A DNA stretch of 64,000 nucleotides, taken from assembly GCA_030248225.1 (NCBI GenBank), contig JASANE010003794.1, positions 46,733 to 110,732 on the forward strand, given 5' to 3'. Source of the stretch: Trileptium ribeirensis (lineage: Eukaryota; Nematoda; Enoplea; Enoplida; Thoracostomopsidae). Below, piece by piece: positions 13,501-25,500 of the stretch; position 1 is the stretch's first letter, and each line of letters opens with the position of its first letter. Position numbers and translations under genes: made by a program. Under the pieces are notes generated by a model. The model saw only the letters and a list, made by a program, of their open reading frames with translations. It was not told the DNA's origin and searched no databases.

Positions 13501-16500
13501 TGCTATTATAACGTGATTTTATTTAGTAATGTTTGTTAATCTAGTTAATTTAGTAATGTTTGCAATTGTTTGTAAGTTGAAGGTGCTGCTCAAAAGTGGG
13601 AAAATGCTCATGAAATGAATGTTACCGTGCCCGGTATATGGAAATTCTGCAATAACTGTCCGAAGGGCATATCATCTATAAATTTAAAGCAGGGAGTAAC
13701 CGGAATTCCGGTTCTGGCGAAAATCGTGTTCCGGTTGCGGTTCCGGCAAAGGGCAAAAACCACACCGGAACCGGAATTCTGGTTCAAAAAATTTGTTTGA
13801 AATTTTCCACGTTTTGCTTCATCTGTGGTCCAAACTTATGTAATATATACACAATGATCAAGTTCCAATGCAACCAAGCAAAAGAAAAGATTATCTCAGC
13901 AATTTGCTGTGTGAAACGTAAGTACGGCAAATAATTTCAGTAGGAATTTTTCATCTTAACCTGCAGGAGTTTGTTAACAAAACAAAACCAGGTCGATGCT
14001 TGTAGCGGGTATTTCACACATTCAGAAGTCTGTGGGGTATGTTCGAATTAAGCCGGTTCAACTGGGTAACAGAGTATGGATTACGTAGAAGTACTTAGCG
14101 TAAGCTTGGCTAACATAAATTGCGTCAAGTATCAGGCAGTGCCAATGTAAGCTTTGTAACTCAGTATACATTAAAGTAAAGTAACGTTATATGCAGCGCA
14201 GCAAGAAACTGCTTTCTTAGCAATGCCCTGTATTTATTGAAACTGTGCGAGCGGTATCACAGTTTGTCTCATTTATAACATACCAATTAGAAAGTTATCA
14301 TCATTATCATCGACCTGACGGGTACTATTTGCATAACGCTAGCCTAAACAGTGTCTCTGACCACTGATCAGAAAATTACCTTCTATAATTTTCTCTTAGA
14401 GCCATATAAACCAATAATTTCAAGTTTCCTACAGAACAACATGTAATAAACGTATGTGTAGTAAAGGGAGGCGACTAGAGACTGAGCGAAAGTGTTTATT
14501 CTACGCTCTATACGAGCATACTTAGTTACAAGTACATTCAATTTGACACAGTATACGCAAGGGTGTATAGTGGAAGACATTTTTGCTCTGGGTGTCCAAA
14601 AACCGACATATTGATCAATAAATAGCCATTATTAGCTTCCTCTGTCTCTTTAAAGTTTCAGAAAGGCAATAATGCCATCGCAATACATTAAGTTTAATGT
14701 AAAAGCTATTTTCAATACTTTTTAAATCTACTATACCTTCATTTCTTCTTTCATCTGTTTTACTATATAAAGTTTCGAAGACCAGGTTCCGGATCCTGTT
14801 TAAGTGGACGGTTCCGGTTCCGGCAAATTTCGGTTCCGGTTATTTTCTGAATGAAAGCTAATTAATATTGTAAACCCAGGGGTGATAAATTTATTTTTAG
14901 ACGTAATTATTTGCTGCAATAATTTAATCTTTAAACTTCCTCTGTCTCTTTAAAGTTTCAGAAAGGCAATAATGCCATCGCAATACATTAAGTTTAATGT
15001 AAAAGTTATTTTCAATACATTTTAAATCCACTATACCTTCATTTCTTCGTTCATCTGTTTTACTATATATAAGTATCGAAGACCAGGTTCCGGATCCGGT
15101 TTAAGTGGACGGTTCCGGTTCCGGTTATTTTCTGATTGAAAGCTAATTAATATTGTAAACCCAAGGGTGATAAATTTATTTTTAGACGTAATTATTTGCT
15201 GCAATAATTTAATAGTATTCCAGGAAGTGCTAACTGATGAAGAGCCTGACAAACAGACGTTTATATCTGCAACTTGGGAAACGATTAAAGACACTTTAGT
15301 TCTAGACGAAAATGTAAGGATACGTAACACTTATTTTATGTATGGATAGTGATGCTATATATGAGTAAAAATGACTGTTAATGGCCGTTTAGAGATTGCA
15401 TCGCCTCAAAAACTTTAAATGTCTGTCTGTGCCCCTTAGTTAGAGCGAAAACGGATTCCAACTCCTGTGGGCCCTAATAGTAAGTCGTATGGGCCCGATT
15501 CGGGCAAAGCTTGTATCTGGACTTGTTGGTGTAAGCATCTGCGCTAAACCGGGGAAGCAATACGGTTTGAGGGGCAACCGTAGGCCCCTATCGACACCAA
15601 TGCTATAATCATTTCTACATGACTCTTTTAGGATGTAAGATTCGGTTTTGGGCGTTCATAGACTATGGGGATATTACTGATAAGATGGTTCCAGGAGTTC
15701 CACCACCCAATGCCCCTCCCCCAAGTGCACTAGAGTCGGGTTTTCGGCAGGCTGAATACTATGGTTCGGTTAGCTAGAGTCCAGCCCGAATATCACATGC
15801 CTTTTTAGATGTTTTCAATGGATTTAGGATTATATAGGTTTGTCGGTGGCCTCGATACTATGGTTTGGTTATCTAAATACCAGCATAAATGATCCGTTTT
15901 CAGTTGTTTTCGATTGGGGTCGATGAGGCTTTAGTATTTTAATTTGTTCAAGATTACAGATTTTAGTGTAGTGTATACATCAACACAATAACTGATTACA
16001 AAATGCTCACTTGATGAAACCACGCTGATTCCATTTCATGCTCGCTTGGGAGATATAGTTTTGGTTACTACCGACAGCACAATATTAAACATTTAAATAA
16101 TAATTGGCTGCTTTTATGAAACTACACGTCATATTTTGTTGGCGGAAAATAATTGTCGTGGTGAGCAGCGGGTAAGATGTAAAATTCGGTTATTTTGGCC
16201 CGTTTTTTGCACAGCGTTGTGGCATTTTCATGTACGTTTAGTACATTAACGTTTACTTTTTTCGTATACTTGCCAAAAATGAGTGCTGTTCATTCGATAT
16301 TACCGTATATTCTGTCAGTATTAGTTCGAGAAATTTTGCTCCACATGTTGGTTTATTGCGATATTTTTTAGTTTATTCGAGAGAGTGTATCTAATTTTGT
16401 TTGAGAAGCATCCGATAGTCCTTCGCGTATTCTTCGCGAAAGTTTTATTCGATTAATGTTCAACGGTTGTACGTTCTGTAGTCGACAGTCATTTCTGTTG

Positions 16501-19500
16501 AGTGATGTAGTATTAAAGTATTAATTATTTTGAGCCTTTTTGCTTCTATTTTTTGGCGTTTTGAAGTCTATAAATTATAAATAATTCAGAAAATATATTG
16601 GTTGCAAAATAACGAGTCTGGTATCTGTATGACTTAATTTGGCAAAGAAACCTTAAAAAAATTTTTTTGCGATTTTGACCCTCGAGATAGGGTCTGAGCT
16701 GTTCATGTTCAACTAAAAATCACGTCCTCATCACTTATGCTACCGAATAAAAAATTGTGAATAACAGAAACAGAAAGAAAGTCCCTTAGCGTCATTAGTG
16801 GAAATTCCGCTGGCTCCGTTTCAGTTAGACTGATTTGGCTGTCGCGAAGAAGTATTAACATACCCTTAAAATTTTTGAAGCAATCATTTTATCACATTTT
16901 TAGTATCCAGATTATTGCAATTATAACCCTAAACTATGAGGTCAACTTATTGCTTTTCACATTGAAGTATTTTTGTGTCGATGGTGTGTAGTAAAATATT
17001 GTTCACTAAAACTCGCTTTGATTTTGCTTACTGTGACTCCTTTTATTTTCGTATTTTTTTGCACGTTTTGTACGCATTACGCAAATTTAGCCTCAGTATG
17101 CATTATATTGCTGTGGTCAAAATTAAGTTTTGTAAATTTATATTTTGTGCTGTGTGTTTGGTGATGATTTTTATGCAGGCTTACACAACTTTGGTGCTTT
17201 TAATCATTTCATCTTTGAGCTCATTTAAATGGAGGGAGCGAAGTGAGCGGTGTTTTCACTGAAAAGTTTTCTCTGTTCTGTTACCAAGCACGCTGAATAC
17301 GATGGTTTTGTGATATAGAGTGCAGCACGAATATTTCTTGCCTCTTCGGGGTATTTAGGGTTAAAGAAGACGATTTTCGGAATACAGTTTGTCTTTAGTA
17401 GTTCAGGTATATAGTGCAAACAGGGCATATCAAGATTTGCCTATGTGAGTTTTTCGGTGCACCGAATAGGATGGTTTGGGTATTTTAACGCCAGCAATGC
17501 GTTTTCAGTGATTTTTGATGGTTTTATAGCTGGCGCACTCGATGTGCAGCATGTAGTCTGTCTTCAGTTATTTGGTTGGGTACTGCGTGCAGTGCATTCA
17601 GAATGGTCTATTTAAGTGTTTGAGTTCGGAGAATACGATGGTTTGTTCATTTGGGCTATAGCGCTAATGTTTTATGACTTTTCTGAGGTTTTGTGGGTTT
17701 AGGATCAGTGAATCCAACTTCCAGAATATACTTGGTCACGTACTGTGTATCAAAAATGGTGTAAAAAATACAGTTTTTCGATACGCTGGGTATGATAGTT
17801 TGGTTAGTTGTAGACTAGCACGAGTGTTTCATGACTTAGCATTTTGAATAAGGTGGGTCATGGATGAAACCGATTTACTAAAAAATCTCGTATGTCGTCA
17901 TAGCCCAGGCCAAAAATAAGTGCAATCGAAATCGATAGAAGTTTCGTTTATTCGCAATCGGTCGAAATTTCGTTTTATCGAAAATGGAAATTTTTTCGAT
18001 TTTGAAATTTAATTACAACAAAACCGGAAACGACCCAAATTTCGTTTAATCGAAATCGGCTTATTTGTACTTACCATTCACATGAGCAGCTGCTATCATA
18101 GGGTTTGTGAAACGAAGAATAGGAAGGCTTCAAGTGTTCTAGAAGTTTTTTGGATGTTATTTATACATCAAACACAAAGCCCTATTTGGTAAGCTATAGA
18201 TGAAACGACCATCGCCCCGTTCCACTGGCACTTACGAGATACTATGTACTTAAGGTATTATATTATTACGCTACGTCGATGAGCATATATATGCCATGTC
18301 TGACCTTGTAGTCATCCTATATCGTGCTATCCATATTAAGTACTATATGGACTGGCATGCGGGGACCATATACGTCATCTAGTCAAAATTTATACCTAAA
18401 CTACATATGTCAAGACTGATTGCCAAGTATTGCGTTTTTTCTTGTTTGAGTCAAAGGACGGAAGTCTTCAGCTACCAGCAATGTAGTGCGTTTTTTGCAC
18501 TGTCTGAAAATTTTTATTTGCTCTGTATTACCGTTATACTGAAACAAGCATAGGCATAGGGCTACAGTTAGCTCGTGTCTAATTACTAATTCGACATTAG
18601 TGCCTCTGGACATTTTCGTCTGGCGTGTCCAGAAGCAGAACACAGACATAATACTACAGCAAACCCGTGTCAAATTCCTAAATAACGACTAGATAATAGT
18701 GTTTCTGGATAACTTTGCCTGGCGTGTCCACAGATTTCCAAATGCGGGTAACAAGCTTTTGGGGCCTATGTTCATTTTGGGGAAAATTTAAAAGTAATGC
18801 ATATTTTTGTAACTAAAAAATCGCATTTTTCTACAAACATTTCAGCCTTTAGTATATACAGTGTTTCAATATTAGACACGGCCCATGTCACCGTTTGGGC
18901 CCGGACGTTATAAGGTTAGAAAAAGAACAGCTTAGAGCGGGTGGGGGGGGGGGGTTCGTGGACGGCAGCTTCCCGACTTAGGCTTAGTACATGGCTCATA
19001 TAGAAACCTTAGCTTAGGCTAAGACTAAAGCTTAGTATGTCGAGCACGGCACAGCATGCATTTTATTGCCCTAAAGGTTACATTGGCCTTAGACACAATA
19101 AAAAATCTTAACTTTGCATACAGAAAACATTGTTTCGGGATATTGATAAAATCTTAATAATAATAATAAATGTAACTTGCGAATTTGGGGGTTGTGGGGG
19201 GAACGAACATGGGAATAATGAAAAAGGTGTACCACGAGCACTGTAGACAGGCCCGTTGTTCGACCGTGCGTTGTTTGCCTTTTTCATAGCTTTCACTTTC
19301 GTCGATTTTAACCGCACATTCTTATGCTTTTATTCAAGCACCATAATGCAATGAAGCATTCAGCTAGTCTCCCAGTTCGGGGTTGACCTTGGAACTCTAG
19401 AGAACCTGCTCTGAAATATTTCATCATCGCACATATACTTACGACCGTGAACCATTTCTATCAGAACCTACTAACTTTCATTTCGAGGAGTATGTTTTTT

Positions 19501-22500
19501 TTGGCATTTTGGGAAGGAAATGCCAAGTTTAATTTTTAAATTTGCCCGCAAAAACTTTAAAATGCCCACTTATTTGCGCAGATATAATCTTAATACCAGC
19601 TAGAAAATCCCACTGTTTACATATAAACATACTTTCTCCAGGTAAATTTTTCCTTCTTATTCCAAATTCTTCTCTGTTATACTAATAACTATGGCAAATT
19701 TTACATATTTGGAATAAAAATGTCCAATTTTTCCATGTGGAGTTAAGATATTTTCTTATTGTTAGTACATAGGCATAATGTGGCGTTTTCTGTGCTATAG
19801 TGCTTTAAAACAGATAAACTGTGGCGACCACCTCAAGTAATTTAGAAACGGTAGAACTCGTGAGGCCGATAATTCCGGCAGTTTAAAGGAACCAGTCAAC
19901 GGTTCGTGCCTCGGGGTTCCGGCGGGCCTGTAGCAATATGGGCGATACATGGAGTTAAGCTTAATTCAGAGTTCGGGGCGAGGAGGTGAATAGGGCGGCG
20001 AGGCATATATTTAATATAATATATTAATATAACATAATATGTAATATTATTATGTATATACTTAATTTACATATGTGTTGTTTTAAATAAATTTATGCGT
20101 ATTACTCCGTTCTGCAGCTGAGATGTGCAAAAACACCTGAATTCGCTAAAATTGCATCTTGCCTTGGTCAGAGATAAAAATTTCTCGGGGCCATACTTTC
20201 GGTGTGGCCAATAGCGGTCAGAACCCCCTTCCTCCTATAGGGGAAATCCAAAGCAATTTTTTCTTCCTCCGGATACAAACGTCCACTTTACATAAAAATA
20301 TTCAGAATATTTTTTACAAAAATCCTGTTTCGAAGCTAGAAATTTTATTGAATTGCGTAAATTTTAGTTTAAAAAATTAGCTTGATGAATTTTTGAAATT
20401 GCTCCCAAGTTTGTAAAATACCCACCAAAATTAAAAAATACCAAGCCCACCTTCGATTTTTAATAAAACCCCTGTCAAATGGTTGCAGTCTTAAAGAGTC
20501 ACAGTGTTCTGTAAAACGAGAACCCAGTCCATGCGTCAAATTGGCGTTGTTGTAAGACGAACCACGATAAGAGCTAACGTCTTAGGAAAAATCTATAATA
20601 TAACGATATGACGGCCAAAACGATTCTATAAATATTAAAGGTCAATTTATATGTTTGTGCAGCATTTGTTTGACGTCTAATTATTATTGTTTGCTTTTAG
20701 TTTTCCTAAATTTAACTTGGTGTGACTGGCCCATGCACAGTTAGTACTAGCCACAACTTCTGACATGCTCACAACCTGCTCTTGGGAAAATAAAATTTTA
20801 TTTTGAAATTTTACACTTTTGTTTTTGTACGCTCGCTTTTAAACCCACAGTCCACCGTAGCGAGTGCTGTACTGGTACAACCTGCGATACATCTCGTTAA
20901 CGAGATGTAAATAGCCTCTTGGTGATTATGTCGTAATAAATCCCTAATTGCATGTCAGTCAAGTATAGAAGATGAAACGTTACCAATATTCGACGCTTAT
21001 TCTGAAATATCGGCTATTTTTTCTCGTGATTGTTACCCAGAATGCGTGGCTGAGTAAGTTGTTCTCTGGTTGGACAAATTTGTATCATTGCTAAAGCTTT
21101 ATTGGTTTTTTGCTCGCTAAAGCTATGTATTTGTGTGAAAATGACCTCCCAGTTTATAAAATAAGGTAGATACACCCGCTGTTCCGCTGTTAAAACGCCA
21201 GAGGTGTAAGCATTTGATTATGAATATTAATACCATTTGACCACACAATTATAGCCAACGGACGAAGAGCCTTCCTCAACAGCTGCTCCCAAATTGCCTG
21301 TCGAAGCATCCCAAGTCCCGTCTGTTCCAACACCATCTCCAGCACCCGTGGTGCCTGTTCCTGACTTCGTGTCATCGCAAGAAGATCGTAGCGACGATTT
21401 ATCGGTGTGTATTTAGGTTTTTGTGTCCGTGAGGCATAATTTATAATATTTGTGAACGTTTTTTTTTTCGTTTACCATTGTAGTATTTTATGTTATCCTT
21501 TGGCTATTTTTTAGTTTCATGCGAATTTATAGTAAATTCTTTGTTTAGTTTTTATTGTTTTTCTTTCAATTGAGGTCAGGTTTGAATTTGCAAAAATCAT
21601 GAAACTTAATAAATTAGTATGACAGTTAAGTAACAAAAGAATTTTTATGAGTTCTATACTGTGGTAACTTGTAGTCAACGTGATTGTATCGATATTTATT
21701 TATATTATATTTTAGGAAATAATTTGGTTTAGATTTTTGCTATCTTATACAAAGAAATTTATGTTCTAGACTTAAAAGCCTGGTTATGTTGTAACTTTCA
21801 AACAAGAGTTTTGCCAGAGAATCACATTGATTTAATCATCTAATTTAATCAGATTGATTGTCCCTACTATGCCACGTACATTGTATTTGTAGCTGGATAC
21901 AAGTACTTTCTCTTGGTGCCAACGTCCTGACCTCGCTGAGTGCAATACAGTGTTAGTAAATGTCACCATAGCAACTACTCTTAGCCTATAATAACGCACA
22001 CTGTTTGAACAGAGTATTGCAACTGTTAATATACATCTAGCTGAATCTACCTGACCCGCCCGCTCTCCCGAGATCCAGGGTCAGCCTGTCGCTCAAGATC
22101 AAACTACGCCACAGAGTTCGATCTTCACCCTTGCTCGTCAGTTTCCGAAAGGGATTCGACGGACATCGTTTGAGTAGTGTGTGTCGGACATTGATCACGC
22201 AGTACTGTGCACTTCTACGAGATGTTCTTCGCGGCCGTTTTCACTTGTCAGGAGAATGCGCCACAAGTTAGCCTGGGTAGGCAGGCATTTATAGTATATG
22301 ACCCAGCTACTAAAGCAAGTCCGTCTTATCTGTTGTCTCCCACGAAGATGCAAGTGTGGATTGAGAGCGAGCTGGTAGTCTCACTGCAAATGGTAAACCG
22401 GTTTAAACGACGGCGGGGATGGAGGGATGCTAGCCGAACGGAATCAACCGCATATTCGGTGAGGTGTGTAGACAACCGTTTTCAAAATTTCGGATGACAC

Positions 22501-25500
22501 TATGGCAGACAAAGGTGACAGCATCGGTCCACACTGCGCTAAGAACCCCGGTAAAAAGAGTGACGATATTGCGGTGCAGCGGCGAGCAGCCAATGACACA
22601 ATAGAAACACACGGCCAATTTGACGTAGAGATCTACACCGATGGATCGGTAGAAAGAGGTGTATAATAATTGTGGCAGTGCAGCGATGGCATACTTCAGA
22701 GGCGGTGCGGAGGCTGTCCAGAGGGCAGCGGCGAGAACATGGTGTTCATCGTACATTGCTGAACTCAAGGCGATCTGCCTGGCAGCAGCCATGGTGGAAG
22801 AATCCCAAGTACAGTCTGTCTCACCCTCACGGACAGCCAGGCAGCGCTAACGGCAATCAAGAATGAACCAAATAAAGCGGACGAAACGCTGCGTGAAGCG
22901 TATGAGGCCCTCCGAGCAATCAACGACAAGAGAGTGGTACTGCAGTGGGTACCGGGTCATTGCCAGATGGACGGCAATGAGTGAGCGGATGAAGAAGCAA
23001 ACGCAACGCGGTCACTGGAACAGGGGACGGTTCCCATCGATTGGAAGGCTGGTGGTAGATGCGTGGAAGAAGAGAGTAAACAACCAAGGCAGTTGGAAGG
23101 AAGGCTGGCCGATGTCTATAGAAATGGAATCAAAAGACAGTCGTCAACGCGCGCGGATGAAGTACAGTTACAATCATAATTAAGTGTTCAAAAATCGAAC
23201 GAAGTTTCGTTCGATTTCGATCGTTTCCGTGTAAACGAAAATCAATCGTTCAAATAAAACTAGATTAATTTAACGAATTTCGTTTGCGTCAAAATAAAAA
23301 ACGTTAGCTCGCGTTAACGAATTTCGATTGTGTTAAAATAAAAAAATATTTTAATAAAAAATTATTTTGCGTTTAATTTGACGAATTTCATTTAAGCGAA
23401 TTTAGATCGATTGCGTCATCGTTCGATTTCGTCTGCGTTTGATTTTACGTGCACTTAATTCTGATTGTAACTGTAATAGGTGGGCAGCTGAGAGCAGGAC
23501 ATTGCACAGCAAGACAATACTTCAAGAAGCGATTTAACATTGACCAGGACGGCACCTGCGACAGGTGTCGTGTAGAAGAGGACGAGGATCATGCTTGGAA
23601 CTGCCCTGCAGATAACGCTGTTCGGCTCGAGATGTTTGGGGGGCCGGTTGGACCAAGCGTATTTGTAACAGATGAGGAAGTGGCTCGACAGTATGTACGT
23701 CGGGTATGACCATACTGGTTTACCTCATGTAATGCTGCCGATATCAACCACAACTGCAGCAGGTGCCTTTGACAGACTGCAGAACGCTTGACAGTGACTC
23801 CATGTCAGTTATGCTCGTTCTCGAATCAGGTTGAGATGCGGGTCAGCCTTATTAAGCCCAATATTCTACGTCTGCAAAAGTTGTCAAAGGTGTTAAGTGC
23901 CGGTACCTTCGTCGATTTGACTCACTTCCGCACGTATACAGCAAGACAGGTCGGATCACATTGTCTAAGCGGAGCTCGCCGAAGCCAAGCGAAGCGTTTT
24001 TATTTTCTGTCTGTGAGTAAAAAGGTCGATGTCCGTCCGTTCGTTCGTTCGTTCGTCCGACGGATCTCAAGAACCACTGAACCGATTTTAAAAAACTTTT
24101 TTTGTTTGAAAGCCTATCATGTCAGGGTGTGCACCCGATATCTGGGATTAAAAATTTTTGAGTGGTTAATTAGTAATTAGCTCATTAGTTAATTTTATGC
24201 AGCTAAAATAGAGAATTTAGCAATATTTGTGTTATTTATTGAAATAGAATCGTTTCGATCAAAGCATTATAGGGTTTTTGGGTCGTAGAATTCAAATATA
24301 ATATTTATAATATTTTTACCAATGATAAAGCCCTATGCAATGTAGTTACAAGAACATAAAATTGAGTACATTCGAATGCCGCAGCCCAAGCTCCGCTCAC
24401 AAATGTAGTTCCACTACCGACTAGTATAGTTGCATCTTCGTCGGAAGGCTGACACGTCCATTAAATCATAGTTGTTTTCTCAGTCCGCAAAACGTAGTGC
24501 GTCCTCTGGCGATACGATTTCGTATTTCAGCGCTGGATTGGCCGGTGACAGTAACATGTCTACCTTCGTAGTAGATACTGCTAGCCACCCACAAGCGTTC
24601 GCCGTTAGAGCCGATCCAGGACTCCATGCTATTGCAGCAAGCCATAAACTTTGTGTTGCTTCAGGTGACAACAGGCCGATGTTCGCTGCTAACTAAAGCG
24701 GTATAACATGTGCTGAAAATTCCCCCATGTCTTCGACCTATAATGAAACCCCGATGTCTATTCTATTCAGGCAAATTTGCGCAGCTGTAAATACATTAAA
24801 TGGTATAAAAAATCGAAATTGAGCATGCCCGCCAAATCTTCTAATATCAAACTTTAATTCCTGTCCTGTGAACTTTCAAATTTTAACTGAATTTATTGAG
24901 CGGTTGTTTGCGAATTTACAATAAATTTAAAAGATTGTCCAAAAATTAATATAATTTGATCATTTATGGTCTAAAATTTCAGCCTTAATGGTTCATTTGG
25001 TAAAATTATAGTAAGAGCTATCACGTGTTTTAAGCTTTCATTGGTTAACCTTCGCATTTTTGTAAAAAACATCAATTTCTTATTCTATGAGTAGAAAATA
25101 ATGGCGTGATTGCACAGTCAGGGAACGGTGCAGAACTTTAATGTTGTCTTGTTATCATAATTCCAGTGCTACCAAATTTCATCACGTTTTATGGGGTTGC
25201 TATATTTAATTGCCCTGTTATTTTACATACAGGATGTATAAGCTTATATTTTGTTTCATTTTACAATTCACTAAGAGTTTTTCGAAGGGGGGGGTGGATT
25301 CAGAAATTTTGCCCGGGATTTCTGCGGCTTTGATTTCGGGATTCCTATGCCAACCCAGATAAATAATGGATTCCTCAGCAGCCCAGGGAGTTTGAAGTGA
25401 CGTCAACAATTGATTTCCTAACAAAAAATAGTTTAAAACAACTTGTTTTAAATAAGACTTTATACTACTGCTTTTATTTCAATTATTGTCCATAATACAA

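Noticed and set aside
21190..21375. 61-codon minus frame
   Set aside because: Antisense of the PRKCSH proline-rich linker exon.
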